Notes under the pieces: model-generated
What the model was told of the DNA's origin: nothing
Databases searched by the model: none
What the model saw: the letters and a program-made list of their open reading frames with translations, nothing else
Assembly (NCBI GenBank): GCA_000688775.2
Contig: CP007628.2
Coordinates: 1,860,001 to 1,924,000, forward strand
DNA length: 64,000 bases
Source: Streptococcus sp. VT 162
GTDB taxonomy: Bacteria > Bacillota > Bacilli > Lactobacillales > Streptococcaceae
Direction: 5' to 3'
Part shown: in pieces, positions 36,306 through 45,927 of the stretch
Layout: the number at the start of each line of letters is the position of its first letter
Numbering within the stretch: position 1 is the first letter of the stretch
Translations under genes and position numbers: made by a program

Positions 36306-37790
36306 TTATGATTTTTTGTTTTTCAAGAATTCGTCATATTGTTTTTGCATTTCGTTCAATACTTTTTCGTAGGCACCTTCAGATTTCAATTTTTCCATCA
36401 ATTCTGGAATAGCTTTATCTGGGTCTACAGTACCAGTGTTGATAGCTGTATCGAATTGTTGCATTGTGTTAGAAATTGCTGAGATTTCAGATTTCACATT
36501 GTCAGTGTTAAAGATGAATCCAAGTGCTGGAGATTCTTTAGCTTCTGCCAATTGTTTCTTAGAATCTTCGATTTGTTGGTCTGTAACGTTTTCGTTGATG
36601 TAAAGAATCCAGTTGTTACCAGTGTTCCATCCACCCATGTGAGTATTTCCTTTGTAGCCATCAAGGACGCGTACACGGTTTTCTTTACCTTCAATTTTTT
36701 CCCAGTTCTTGCCTTCTGGACCGTAAACAAGGCCGTTCAAGAGTTCTGGGTTCGTGTTCAAGAGGTTCAACACTTCCATTGATTTTTCTTTGTTCTTAGA
36801 GTTGTTTGAGATAACAAAGTTGGCAACTTGTGTTGTTTGATTTTTCTTGATAAAGTTAGTGATTGGTTTAATTTGGATGTCTTTGTTCGCAACGCGTGAA
36901 AGCAAGCTGTTACCGTAGTCAGCTGGTCCTACTGTTTCTTCACGAACGAACCAAGTATCTTGTTGAAGGTCAAATGAAGTGTCGCTTGTTGCTACGTCTT
37001 TTGGAATGTATCCTTCTTCATAGAATTTGTGAAGAGTCTTCAAATGTTCTTTGAAACGAGGCACTTCGTAACGGTTTACGATCTTAGTAGTGTCTCCTTC
37101 AAGGTCGATAACAAATGGAAGTCCATTTGGTACTGGGTAGTCAAAGTTATCAGATGGAATAAAGTTCTTCGTAACCGCAAATGGTACTACGTCTGGAGCT
37201 TTTTCTTTGATTTGTTTCAAGACTGGTTCAAGTGTTTCGTATGAAGTGACACCTGAAATATCGATACCGTATTTAGCAAGAAGAGTTCCGTTGAAGGCAA
37301 AGTTTTGAGATGATGCAACGTTAGCTGCAACTGGTACTGCATAGATCTTACCGTTTACAGTGTTCCCTTTGATGTAAGCTGGGTCAAGTGCTTTGTAAAG
37401 CTCTGCTCCTTCTTTTTTATACAATTCTGTTAAGTCAGCATAGGCACCTTTTTGAGCATTTACGACATAGTTAGATGCAAATGCGATATCATAGTTTTCA
37501 CCAGATGATGTGATGACAGACATTTTCTTATCATAGTCACCCCATCCGAGGTATTGGATATCCAATTTGGCACCAACTTTTTCACCGATGATTTTGTTAG
37601 CATTTTCTAGCAATTCATCCAAGTTATCTGGTTTGTCACCAATTTGGTACATTTTGATAACAGTTTTTTCACCTGAAGCTGAGTCCGCAGCTTTTTTGTT
37701 ATTACCTGTAAGGTTTCCACAAGCAGCGAGACCAGCAGCCAAAGCGACTACGCTAGCAGATGCAAAAGCATATTTTTTCCAGTTTTTCAT
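36306..37790 (-). CDS. ngtS: N-glycan ABC transporter substrate-binding lipoprotein NgtS
   Basis: About 494 residues from the ATG at 37790 (MKNWKKYAFASAS), which has AAGGAG upstream; the ORF extends 60 bases further. Signal peptide with lipobox Cys24 (LAACGN). The mature protein has the size and fold pattern of large glycan-binding proteins (family 1-type: YLGWGDYDKKMSVITSSGENYDIAFASNYV). It matches my memory of pneumococcal NgtS (SP_0092), which binds host N-glycans. It follows two permease genes and lies beside N-glycan glycosidases, which supports the role. Confidence 0.85.
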   Translation of the reverse strand: MKNWKKYAFASASVVALAAGLAACGNLTGNNKKAADSASGEKTVIKMYQIGDKPDNLDELLENANKIIGEKVGAKLDIQYLGWGDYDKKMSVITSSGENYDIAFASNYVVNAQKGAYADLTELYKKEGAELYKALDPAYIKGNTVNGKIYAVPVAANVASSQNFAFNGTLLAKYGIDISGVTSYETLEPVLKQIKEKAPDVVPFAVTKNFIPSDNFDYPVPNGLPFVIDLEGDTTKIVNRYEVPRFKEHLKTLHKFYEEGYIPKDVATSDTSFDLQQDTWFVREETVGPADYGNSLLSRVANKDIQIKPITNFIKKNQTTQVANFVISNNSKNKEKSMEVLNLLNTNPELLNGLVYGPEGKNWEKIEGKENRVRVLDGYKGNTHMGGWNTGNNWILYINENVTDQQIEDSKKQLAEAKESPALGFIFNTDNVKSEISAISNTMQQFDTAINTGTVDPDKAIPELMEKLKSEGAYEKVLNEMQKQYDEFLKNKKS

Positions 37791-37842
37791 GATAAAAACT
37801 CCTTTTTTTATTTTTAAACTTATAAACGATTTAATAATTTTT

Positions 37843-37890
37843 AACTTCAATCGCTATGATGAAGTTGAGAAGGGAGAAACGGTGTTTCTC
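37843..37890 (-). promoter_or_regulatory. Two stem-loops between the permease and ngtS
   Basis: AACTTCA/TGAAGTT (37843-37866) and GAGAAAC/GTTTCTC (37874-37890). Neither has a T run. In transporter operons such intergenic hairpins often stabilise the binding-protein mRNA by blocking decay. Confidence 0.5.
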
Positions 37891-37898
37891 AGTAAGTG

Positions 37899-38822
37899 CT
37901 ATTCTTTCACACCACCGATTGTCAAACCTTTAACAAAGTAGCGTTGGAAGAATGGATACAGAATCGCGATTGGAAGGGTTGCAACTACAACCATGGCCAT
38001 ACGACCTGTTTCTTTTGGAAGAGCGACTCCCAGTTGGCCAGATAGGCCGACTGCTTTTGCAATGTAGTCCATATTTTGCTGGATTTGCATAAGCAAATAT
38101 TGCAATGGATACAAGTTATCACTCTTGATGTAAAGAAGGGCGTTGAACCAGTCGTTCCAGAAACCAAGAGCTGTCAAAAGCGTAATGGTTGCGATACCTG
38201 GAAGTGACAATGGCAAACAAATCTGGAAGAAGATCCGAGCTTCACTGGCACCATCAATACGAGCAGATTCGAGAATGGCTTCTGGAATGGTCTTCTTGAA
38301 GAAGGAACGCATCAAGATGATGTTAAATGGTGAGAGAAGCATTGGAACAATCAAGGCCCAAACTGTATCACCCAGTTGAAGCAGGCGAGTGACCACGATA
38401 TAACCTGGTACCAAACCAGCATTGAACAACATACTAAGAAGAGCAAAGATCGTAAAGAATCTGCGATACTTAAAGGTTGTCCGTGAAATGGCGTAGGCAT
38501 AAGTGGTTGTAATGAAGACGTTGGTCACTGTTCCGACTACGGTTACAAAAACTGAGATAAAGAGCGCTTGGAGGATCTTATCTTTAAACTGAGCTAAGAA
38601 CTGGAATCCATCTACACCAAACTTTGAAGGGAAAAAGCTATATCCATACTGGAGGATGCTCTTTTCGTCTGTCACCGAAATGATGATAACGAAGATAAAG
38701 GGCAAGATACAAGAAAGAGCGATCAAACCAGAGATGATACTAAAGAAGATATCTGCTTTCTTACTGAAGGAGTGAATGCCGACATTATCGATTTTTTCTT
38801 TTTTAATTTTCTTTTCTGCCAT
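37899..38822 (-). CDS. ngtP2: N-glycan ABC transporter permease (NgtP2-type)
   Basis: About 307 residues from the ATG at 38822 (MAEKKIKKEKI), with AAAGGGGGAG upstream. Six TM helices of the MalG/CUT1 permease class. The EAA cytoplasmic loop is ESARIDGASEARIFFQICLPLSLPGI. It forms a heterodimer with the upstream permease. No ATPase gene is in the operon; in pneumococcus the shared ATPase MsmK energises such CUT1 importers, and the same is likely here. Confidence 0.87.
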   Translation of the reverse strand: MAEKKIKKEKIDNVGIHSFSKKADIFFSIISGLIALSCILPFIFVIIISVTDEKSILQYGYSFFPSKFGVDGFQFLAQFKDKILQALFISVFVTVVGTVTNVFITTTYAYAISRTTFKYRRFFTIFALLSMLFNAGLVPGYIVVTRLLQLGDTVWALIVPMLLSPFNIILMRSFFKKTIPEAILESARIDGASEARIFFQICLPLSLPGIATITLLTALGFWNDWFNALLYIKSDNLYPLQYLLMQIQQNMDYIAKAVGLSGQLGVALPKETGRMAMVVVATLPIAILYPFFQRYFVKGLTIGGVKE

Positions 38823-38835
38823 ATTCTCCCCCTTT

Positions 38836-39765
38836 CTAGAACAAAGCTGAGTTTGGATCAACTCGTCTTGCAAGCAAGTTTGATAGAATAACCAGTATCA
38901 AGCCGACAACGGATTGGTAAAGTCCGGCTGCTGAAGCCATACCGATATCTGCTGTCTGAGTCAAACCATTAAAGACATATACATCCAAAACGTTGGTTAC
39001 ATTGTAAAGCTGACCAGCATTATGCGGGATTTGATAGAAGAGACCAAAGTCTGCACGGAAGATATTTCCGACTGCAAGGATGGTCAATACAGTTACAAGT
39101 GGAGTCAACTGAGGAATGGTTACGTTGCGAATCCGTTGCCACTTGCTAGCTCCGTCCACTGTTGCTGCTTCGTAGTAGGTTGGGTCAATTCCCATGATCG
39201 TCGCATAGTACATGACACTGCTATATCCAAAGCCTTTCCAAATACCTAGGAAAAGGAGAAGGTATGGCCAAATGCCTAAGTCAGCGTAGAAGTTGACTTC
39301 CTTCATGCCAATGGATGTTAGGAAATGGTTGAAGACCCCTTTGTCAATGTTTAGGAAGGCATCTGTAAAGAAACTGATGATAACCCATGACAGGAAGTAA
39401 GGGAACAACATAGACGTTTGGAAAATTTTAACCATTCTCTTAGAGCGGAGCTCGCTGAGGATGATGGCAATCCCCACTGATACAATCAAACCGATAAAGA
39501 TAAAGCCGAGATTGTAGAGAACGGTATTACGAGTGATGATAAAGGCATCTTTTGAACTAAACAAGAATCTGAAATTATCTAACCCGACCCATTTACTATT
39601 CACAATACTATCTATGAAACCATTACTGGTCATATGGTAGTCTTTAAAGGCGACCACATTCCCAAATACTGGAATGTAAAAGAATAGAATCAACCAGAGT
39701 GCCCCTGGTAAAACCATCAAGAGAAAGATCCAGTTATCTCTCAAGGTCTTTGAAAACTTTTTCAT
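38836..39765 (-). CDS. ngtP1: N-glycan ABC transporter permease (NgtP1-type)
   Basis: A 309-residue MalF/LplB-type permease with six TM helices and an EAA loop (YYEAATVDGASKWQRIRNVTIPQLTPLV). It is the first gene of the importer operon (ngtP1-ngtP2-ngtS), with 13 bases before ngtP2. AGGAAAG precedes the start. A perfect cre site 51-66 bases upstream of the start codon implies carbon catabolite control by CcpA. Confidence 0.87.
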   Translation of the reverse strand: MKKFSKTLRDNWIFLLMVLPGALWLILFFYIPVFGNVVAFKDYHMTSNGFIDSIVNSKWVGLDNFRFLFSSKDAFIITRNTVLYNLGFIFIGLIVSVGIAIILSELRSKRMVKIFQTSMLFPYFLSWVIISFFTDAFLNIDKGVFNHFLTSIGMKEVNFYADLGIWPYLLLFLGIWKGFGYSSVMYYATIMGIDPTYYEAATVDGASKWQRIRNVTIPQLTPLVTVLTILAVGNIFRADFGLFYQIPHNAGQLYNVTNVLDVYVFNGLTQTADIGMASAAGLYQSVVGLILVILSNLLARRVDPNSALF

Positions 39766-39815
39766 ACTTTCCTCCCTTTTTATTCCTAAAAACTGATTTC
39801 ATCGAATTTTTAGGT

Positions 39816-39831
39816 TTGATAACGATTACAT
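39816..39831 (-). promoter_or_regulatory. Catabolite-responsive element (cre) upstream of ngtP1
   Basis: TTGATAACGATTACAT fits all 16 positions of the WTGNNARCGNWWWCAW consensus. It lies just downstream of a likely minus-strand promoter (TTTAAC, 18 bases, TATACT), a repressing position for CcpA. Confidence 0.75.
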
Positions 39832-39878
39832 TATTAGTATACTCCTAATTGATGGCTAGGTTAAACTACTAATTATAG

Positions 39879-39908
39879 AAAAAACTCCACAAATTATTTT
39901 ATGTGGAG
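39879..39908 (-). terminator. Terminator downstream of the GH20 gene
   Basis: On the minus strand CTCCACA / TGTGGAG with a 10-base AT loop and a T6 run. It lies after the GH20 stop and the BOX element, and separates the glycosidase genes from the importer operon. The T run on the plus side would also allow plus-strand use. Confidence 0.75.
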
Positions 39909-39971
39909 AAGTTTTTTATAAGAAATAGGTTTCACGAGAAACACTCTGAACAAGGGACACTGTTCTTGTTT

Positions 39972-40140
39972 TTATACTCAATGAAAATCAAAGAGCAAAC
40001 TAGGAAGCTAGCCGCAAGCTGCTCAAAGCACCGCTTTGAGGTTGCAGATAAAACTGACGAGGTCAGTAACATCTATACGGCAAGGCGAAGCTGACGTGGT
40101 TGAAGCTGACGTGGTTTGAAGAGATTTTCGAAGAGTATTA
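39972..40140. repeat. BOX element, one boxB copy
   Basis: Contains the boxC-like left end (ACTCAATGAAAATCAAAGAG...), one boxB (around GCTTTGAGGTTGCAGATAAAACTGACGA...), and the boxA end, which includes TACGGCAAGGCGAAGCTGACG, the site used in BOX-PCR. Ends TTATACTC and GAGTATTAA are imperfect inverted repeats. A short internal duplication (GCTGACGTGGTT twice) lies near 40091-40114. The last three bases (40138-40140) are the stop codon of the GH20 gene. Confidence 0.9.
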
Positions 40141-42018
40141 AGTCGTATAAATCGTCGATGCGGTCGCAATAGTGTGCCACTGGTTGGCTGTAGTTGCTGC
40201 AAAATCCTTGTCTGCGTAGAAGTCAGTAAATGGTAGGATTTTAACTTCTAGCTCGTCGATGCGGTCAATCTGCCCTATCAGATAAGCCTCGATACGACTT
40301 TCTGCTCGTTTGATACGTTGCAAAAGTCCGCCCATACGGATATCGACTGTATCCAAGCCAAAGACCTTGTTTTCTTTCAACCATTGGTGGCTAAAGAGAG
40401 CATGGAAGGTTTCAATCTCTCTTCTGAGTTTTGGTAATTCTTCTCTGGCGATTTGCTGCAAGCTGACTTTTTCACCGACTTTATAAGTTTCACGAATGCG
40501 TCGTCCAACATCAACCTTACTACTTAAAATAGCATTCAACTGAGCCTGTGTTTCAAAGAGATAAGCATAGTTCCCAGCTTTTTCTTTAATGTCAGAGAGA
40601 ATCTCAGCTGCCTGAGCGAAGTGTGGTTTGTCCTGTTCAGGTGTCATGTGTCGATCAAGAATCGGACAGAGAACATCCTGATAAAAGACATAGCGGTTGG
40701 GATTGATACCACTGAGATTATCTGGCAGGTCTGGCAAGAGGTTGGCTAGGTCGATCTGCATGAATTCCTCAACTGATAGACCTGTATTGGTCTTGAAGTG
40801 GGCAGACAAACGGTCGAGGTTATTGCGGTAGCTGAGTTCTGCCCAGATTTGCAGACTTGGTAGAATAGAAAACTGGGCAGTTTCCCCACCATTGTCCCCC
40901 CAACCCGTTACAATGACTTCTGTGATGTCGTTAGCACGACAGGCTTTGTTGGCTTCAAGAGCAATAAGACGGCTGAAATGGTTGTTGGGTGTGAAACCGA
41001 TCCACTTCCAAGCACCACCTGCAAAGGCAAGGTCATGACTAATCTTGTGATGGTTGCGGAAATTGCGATTGTATTTTTCCTCGCTATCCTGATAATAGTC
41101 CCAGTAAACCAAGGTTACACGGTCTTTGAGACGATCTAGGTAGACACGAGTTTCCTCAGGAATCTCCACATCGCGATCGTACTGGCCATCTGCTGACATG
41201 AGTTTGAAGAACATATCACTCCACATCTGACAATGGAAACCATACTTGTCAGCAATATCTAATACGCGCTCCAAGTGTTGGCACATGAGGAGACTACGGT
41301 CCACAACACCGTTCAAAATGAGGTAGCGCCCCAAACCAACCAAATGGGCTTCGTCCATCCCGATATTGACCTTGCGAGTCTGCAGTTTAGATAGAGTGGC
41401 AAACATGCCATCAATCAGGTCATAAACCTTTTCTTCGCCGATAAGGAGAATGTCCTCCACATCACGGAGTTCTTGCACTTCCTTAACACCCCATTTGACA
41501 AAGGCTGACAAGTGGGCCAAGGTCTGGATGCAAGGCACAAAGGTCATGTCAAACTGCTGAGCGTAGGCTTCGATTTCCTGCAACTCCTCAGCCGAGTAGG
41601 CACCACGGAAATAGCCAAAGTAAGGCTGTCCCTCAATCTGGTAGGTGTCTTCCATGTAAAGCTCAAATGTTGAGTAGCCCATGAGAGCCAAGACCTCAAT
41701 CATCTGTTTGGCAGAAGCGACATTGAGCACTGCATTTCGTGAACAGTCTGCCATGTAGGCCAACTCTTCGTAAGCAGCTTCTTCTTCAATCTCTACCTTA
41801 TCCCCTTCTACTAGAGCTGTTGCCAATAAGGACAAGGCGCGGTATAGTTGGTGAGGTTTGCGATAGGTTAGTTGATAGTGTCCACTTTCACCCTTGATAG
41901 AGATAGAGGCCTGATCAGACTGAGCGACTGCAATTTCCACATCTGGTAAAGAGATATGCTTTGTCAGCAAGTCGATTGCCTGAGTTTGTTTGGGACTAAG
42001 TCCTGTAAATCTTACCAC
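40138..42018 (-). CDS. Intracellular GH20 beta-N-acetylhexosaminidase (GH20C-type)
   Basis: A 626-residue enzyme without signal peptide. It has an N-terminal alpha/beta domain, then the GH20 barrel, with the catalytic Asp-Glu pair in NIGMDEAH (about residue 223). It matches my memory of pneumococcal GH20C (SP_2141), which removes terminal GlcNAc/GalNAc from imported glycans using substrate-assisted catalysis. The start overlaps the ROK kinase gene by 7 bases. The stop codon TAA is formed by the end of the BOX element. Confidence 0.87.
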   Translation of the reverse strand: MVRFTGLSPKQTQAIDLLTKHISLPDVEIAVAQSDQASISIKGESGHYQLTYRKPHQLYRALSLLATALVEGDKVEIEEEAAYEELAYMADCSRNAVLNVASAKQMIEVLALMGYSTFELYMEDTYQIEGQPYFGYFRGAYSAEELQEIEAYAQQFDMTFVPCIQTLAHLSAFVKWGVKEVQELRDVEDILLIGEEKVYDLIDGMFATLSKLQTRKVNIGMDEAHLVGLGRYLILNGVVDRSLLMCQHLERVLDIADKYGFHCQMWSDMFFKLMSADGQYDRDVEIPEETRVYLDRLKDRVTLVYWDYYQDSEEKYNRNFRNHHKISHDLAFAGGAWKWIGFTPNNHFSRLIALEANKACRANDITEVIVTGWGDNGGETAQFSILPSLQIWAELSYRNNLDRLSAHFKTNTGLSVEEFMQIDLANLLPDLPDNLSGINPNRYVFYQDVLCPILDRHMTPEQDKPHFAQAAEILSDIKEKAGNYAYLFETQAQLNAILSSKVDVGRRIRETYKVGEKVSLQQIAREELPKLRREIETFHALFSHQWLKENKVFGLDTVDIRMGGLLQRIKRAESRIEAYLIGQIDRIDELEVKILPFTDFYADKDFAATTANQWHTIATASTIYTT

Positions 42019-42881
42019 TGATTTTCCTCCTGTAGCCAGTTGACAAGGGCACCGTAGAGATTGGCGTCTGCGTGATAGGTGCAGGCCTGGATAACTGGTG
42101 CGATCGTGTATTCTTCGTAGGTTTCGACAAAGTTATCGACAGCCTTCTTGACACCTTGGATAAAGTCTGGATTCTGACTGATGGAGCCTCCCAGACTAAT
42201 GACATCTGGGTCGATGAGATACTGAATATTGAGCAAGCCTTGCGCCAGATTACGGTTCATGCGTAAAATAGCTTCTTGACAAAGAGCATTACCAGCTGCA
42301 ACCTCTTGGTAAATCTTGCGACCATCCCAGTCAGTCTGACCAGATTTTTCAATTACGTAGCGAACCATGTTTCCTGTAGAGGCTAGTAACGACCAGTTGT
42401 TGAGCTTTTCTGCTGGTTCAATGGTTGTCATGTAGCCAAACTCACCACCTAATCCGTGGCGACCACGGTGAAGTTTGCCATTGATAATCATAGCCCCACC
42501 AATCCCTGTCCCAATAACGACACAGGCTGCATTTTCAATCTCTGGATGTGCTAGCAGTTCACTCAGTCCAACACAGTTGGCATCATTTTCTAGATGGACA
42601 GGTAGCTGATGATGAGCAAGAGCTTCATACCAAGAAAAGCCATGGATGTAAGGCACAGCACTGATTCCCACAATGACACCTGTTTCTTGATTGACCGCGC
42701 CTGGGACGCTCATGGCAATGCCCTTATAATCTTTCTCCGACAGACGTTGGTCTAGCCATGCCAGTAAATCTTCTAGGGTTTCTGGTGTCGGTGTACTTGT
42801 CTTATCTAGTATTTTTCCATCAGGAGTCAGACTGGCAAACTTAATCCCAGTTCCTCCAATATCAATGGTTGCAATGATCAT
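42012..42881 (-). CDS. ROK-family sugar kinase
   Basis: About 289 residues from the ATG at 42881, with GGTGA upstream; a longer ORF to 42911 would start inside a terminator hairpin. The ATP-binding motif DIGGTGIKF is near the N-terminus and the catalytic region is [14 protein letters not shown]. There is no HTH domain, so it is a kinase and not a repressor. The usual ROK zinc motif CxCGxxGCxE is absent: the equivalent region reads [17 protein letters not shown]. Probably phosphorylates a hexose or HexNAc released from glycans. It overlaps the GH20 gene by 7 bases. Confidence 0.85.
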   Translation of the reverse strand: MIIATIDIGGTGIKFASLTPDGKILDKTSTPTPETLEDLLAWLDQRLSEKDYKGIAMSVPGAVNQETGVIVGISAVPYIHGFSWYEALAHHQLPVHLENDANCVGLSELLAHPEIENAACVVIGTGIGGAMIINGKLHRGRHGLGGEFGYMTTIEPAEKLNNWSLLASTGNMVRYVIEKSGQTDWDGRKIYQEVAAGNALCQEAILRMNRNLAQGLLNIQYLIDPDVISLGGSISQNPDFIQGVKKAVDNFVETYEEYTIAPVIQACTYHADANLYGALVNWLQEENQW

Positions 42882-42890
42882 ATTTTCACC

Positions 42891-42933
42891 AAAAAAGGGG
42901 CGAATCAGCAATTAATCCTTACTCTTTCGCCCC
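42891..42933 (-). terminator. Terminator or attenuator between the GH38 gene and the ROK gene
   Basis: On the minus strand GGGGCGAA / TTCGCCCC, a perfect 8-bp GC-rich stem with a 21-base loop, followed directly by T6. The ROK ribosome-binding site begins right after the T run and the ATG is 9 bases after it. Confidence 0.75.
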
Positions 42934-42977
42934 TCCTTTCTATCTCATAGTATTAGTTATCAAACACTTCAAAACTG

Positions 42978-45623
42978 TTAAATGTCTTCTTTTTTGATCA
43001 ATTCTGTGCGAATTTCTTGTGGCGCTAATAGTCCTGAATGAACTGGATATGGTCGCTCAAGTAAGTCCAAAATGGTTTGTTGGTGTTCTGATATACGCAC
43101 ATTTTCTTGACTCATATTGTAGTAACGAAGGACATATCCTTCTTCATTTTCAGCCACTTTAAAGGCTGTCGGGCAGACTTGTGGCAAGCTGAGCACCGCA
43201 TGGCTCAAGAGGCTACCAGTCGCTGCCACACTTCCTTCTTGTTTAGCAACTTGAAGACTAGTGAATGGTGTTTGGAAGGCTTTGGCACGACGGAAAGCGG
43301 AGAAGCGCTCCCCTGCTTGGTGGCATTCAAGAGCAAACTCGACTTCAAACTCACGCAAGCACTGAGCCTCTGGTGTCGGGAAGTAACCCCAGTCACCTAA
43401 CTCACCTGAGGCACGCAAAATGGTCACTGCAATAGTGTCGTCTCCAAGGATTTCATACTCGTGCAATCCTTTATTAGCCACCGTCACCCCTTTTTCATCA
43501 TCATACAGACTGACAAAGGCTTGTTGGTGTTGAGGATTTTCAGGATTTTCCCATGAAGCCGCTGGTTTATTTGGTCGTGTCACCACCTCATAAATGCTTT
43601 CTGAATCATTGCTTGAACGCAGATTATGAGTCTTGACCAAGAGACGAATACGGTGGTCCTTGGCTGTGTTGGTAAAGCGAGTCTTGAAGCGGATTTGTGG
43701 ATTGTCGACAAAGACGGTCATCTCTGTTTCAAGAAGAATGCTTGTCAATTCTTCTGAGCGCCCAGCTTCACGCGTCATAAACTCGATGATGCCCCTCTGT
43801 TCCGCATCCAGTTTTTCATCTGCACTTACTGGAATTGTCAATTTATGCTGGAGCAAGATCTTGGCAAAACGAGCTGTATTTTCCAAGACCTCATAGCCCT
43901 TAAGCTCTGCATAGATAGGCTCTGTTCCTTTTGGTTGGAAATAGATGTACTCATTTCCAATGTCACCACGGTCTTCAAAACGAAGAACATCTTCATAAGC
44001 TTCATGAGTTGTCTTGTCGTAGACTGTGATGTTTTCATCCACACTTACCGTTACAAATGGCGTATCAATCACTCCATTTTGGTAAATACCGTCACGGTGT
44101 TCTTGTTCTCCTTCGAGCAATTGGAAGGTTGTCCAAGAAAGTGGTGCCAGATGAACAGGCACTGTCACGCGCACTTGTCGAGCGATACGAGCCTGACGGA
44201 ACTTGTCTTTTGGCAAATCATACTCAAAGTTAGCTCCCAGATCTTCGATTTTCGCTTCTACAGCATGCCCTTCCAAGTCTTCGACACGGTAGCTTGGCAA
44301 GGTCAAGGCTGCCATCTTCTTATAGCCTTCTGTTGGGTGCAATTCCTTGAAATCACAAGTCGCCACATCAATCACGGTGCTGACCGTATCAACCTTGTCG
44401 TGCAAGCCTGTGTTGATGACGGTAAAGAGATGGTCGCTTTGGGCTTCGTGGGTTGCGATTTTGCCCTTCCATTCGTTGAGAAGATTGGTCTTAACAAAGT
44501 TTCCAACTTGGTTAACCTTGGCAAAACGCGTTTCCATCTCACGGTGAACTTCGTCAACACTACAGCCACAGATACTATCATGGGGAGCATTTTGTAGAAG
44601 CACTTTCCAAGCATAGGTCAACTGGTCCTTGTGGTTGTGGCCGCCAGTGATGACAGTCAATGGCTCCACCACTTGTTCTAGGAGGTTGCTATTTTCTTGG
44701 AAGGCTTGTTTGAGGTAAATACGGGATGAAGAAGTGTTAGCAAGTGTATACCAACCGTCTGTTTCTTGACTGGTCAACTCACCTGTAACCGTAGATAGTT
44801 GCTCAGGCAGAGCACTTTCTACTGCGTGGATATAGTCATCAAAGGAACTATGCACAAAGGTCACATCTGGGAAGAGTTCATTTGCTACACGAATGGCTTC
44901 ACTCATATTTCTCTGTACAGGCTGGTGGTCACATCCGTTCATCATCAACCATTGGTTGGTCGAAGCGTAGTCACGCACGTCTGACAATTTTTGTTTCCAG
45001 AAAGTTAGGGCCTCATCCTTATCAACTGGGATTTCATTTCCGTTACTGTACCAATTGGCAAATAGGATACCAAGAACGCGACTTCCGTCTGCACCCTGCC
45101 AGTACATTTCTGAAAACTGGGAAGTAAACTGCTCATCTTCGAGAACTTGGTTGTCAAATCCAATCGGCTTCACACCACGACCAAAAGCTGCTACGTGAAT
45201 ACCTGATTTTTGAAGGATTTGAGGAGCTTGTCCCATATTTCCAAAGGTATCTGGGAAGTAACCAATCTGAGTGGATTTGCCCCATTTTGCACATTCTGCT
45301 TGACCAATCAAGGTATTGCGGACGTTAGCTTCACTTGAAATCAAGTAATCATCCTGCAAGATGTAAAAGGGACCAATTTTGAGTTTGCCTTCGTCAATGT
45401 AACGTTGGACTTTGTCGCGATTTTCAGGGCGAATTTCCAAATAGTCATCAAGGACAATGGTTTGGCCATCCAAGTGGAAACTCTTGAACTCAGGGTCATT
45501 TTCAAAAAGGTCAAAAAGATTATCAAATAATTCCACCAACTGCATACGGTGGCTTTCAAAAGGTAAGTACCACTCACGGTCCCAGTGACTATGTGAGATA
45601 ATATGTACAACAACATTTTCCAT
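42978..45623 (-). CDS. GH38 alpha-mannosidase
   Basis: About 881 residues from the ATG at 45623 (MENVVVHIISHSHWDREW), which has GAGG upstream. The zinc-binding HSHWD is at 11-15 and the nucleophile Asp lies in YFPDTFGNMGQAP. No signal peptide, so it is cytoplasmic. Matches the size of the pneumococcal homologue (SP_2143 by memory), which cleaves alpha-1,3-mannose in N-glycan fragments. Downstream is the ROK gene after a terminator-like hairpin; upstream on the same strand is GH125, separated by a BOX element. Confidence 0.92.
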   Translation of the reverse strand: MENVVVHIISHSHWDREWYLPFESHRMQLVELFDNLFDLFENDPEFKSFHLDGQTIVLDDYLEIRPENRDKVQRYIDEGKLKIGPFYILQDDYLISSEANVRNTLIGQAECAKWGKSTQIGYFPDTFGNMGQAPQILQKSGIHVAAFGRGVKPIGFDNQVLEDEQFTSQFSEMYWQGADGSRVLGILFANWYSNGNEIPVDKDEALTFWKQKLSDVRDYASTNQWLMMNGCDHQPVQRNMSEAIRVANELFPDVTFVHSSFDDYIHAVESALPEQLSTVTGELTSQETDGWYTLANTSSSRIYLKQAFQENSNLLEQVVEPLTVITGGHNHKDQLTYAWKVLLQNAPHDSICGCSVDEVHREMETRFAKVNQVGNFVKTNLLNEWKGKIATHEAQSDHLFTVINTGLHDKVDTVSTVIDVATCDFKELHPTEGYKKMAALTLPSYRVEDLEGHAVEAKIEDLGANFEYDLPKDKFRQARIARQVRVTVPVHLAPLSWTTFQLLEGEQEHRDGIYQNGVIDTPFVTVSVDENITVYDKTTHEAYEDVLRFEDRGDIGNEYIYFQPKGTEPIYAELKGYEVLENTARFAKILLQHKLTIPVSADEKLDAEQRGIIEFMTREAGRSEELTSILLETEMTVFVDNPQIRFKTRFTNTAKDHRIRLLVKTHNLRSSNDSESIYEVVTRPNKPAASWENPENPQHQQAFVSLYDDEKGVTVANKGLHEYEILGDDTIAVTILRASGELGDWGYFPTPEAQCLREFEVEFALECHQAGERFSAFRRAKAFQTPFTSLQVAKQEGSVAATGSLLSHAVLSLPQVCPTAFKVAENEEGYVLRYYNMSQENVRISEHQQTILDLLERPYPVHSGLLAPQEIRTELIKKEDI

Positions 45624-45714
45624 GAAGTAAAACCTCATTCTAACTTAAATTTTTTAACGTTTTAAATGTAAATTTGTGATTCTAACAAGAATCGATTGAG
45701 CGAAAGTGTGCTCC

Positions 45715-45927
45715 TTATACTAAATGAAAATCAAAGAGCAAACTAGGAAGCTGCCGCAGTCTGCTCAAAGCACTGCTTTGAGGTTGTGGATAGAACTGAT
45801 GAAGTCAGCTCAAAACACTGTTTTGAGGTTGCAGATAGAACTGACGAAGTCAGTAACATCTATACGGCAAGGCGAAGCTGACGTGGTTGAAGCTGACGTG
45901 GTTTGAAGAGATTTTCGAAGAGTATTA
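45715..45927. repeat. BOX element, two boxB copies
   Basis: Same architecture as the copy at 39972-40140 but with two tandem boxB units of about 45 bp (around 45766-45810 and 45811-45855, each with a TTTGAGGTTG core and GAAGTCAG end). The boxA end includes TACGGCAAGGCGAAGCTGACG. The last three bases (45925-45927) are the stop codon of the GH125 gene. The element separates GH125 from GH38. Confidence 0.92.

Noticed and set aside
43845..44597. A 250-codon plus-strand ORF inside the GH38 gene
   Set aside because: Antisense shadow of GH38. Its translation is rich in rare-looking residue runs and has no domain or start signal.
45652..45668. A cre-like site upstream of GH38 around AAAACGTTAAAA
   Set aside because: The core CG is present, but the outer TG and CA positions of the consensus are missing.
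45766..45855. Tandem ~45-bp units read as CRISPR or satellite
   Set aside because: They are the boxB modules of a BOX element. There are two copies with no spacers.
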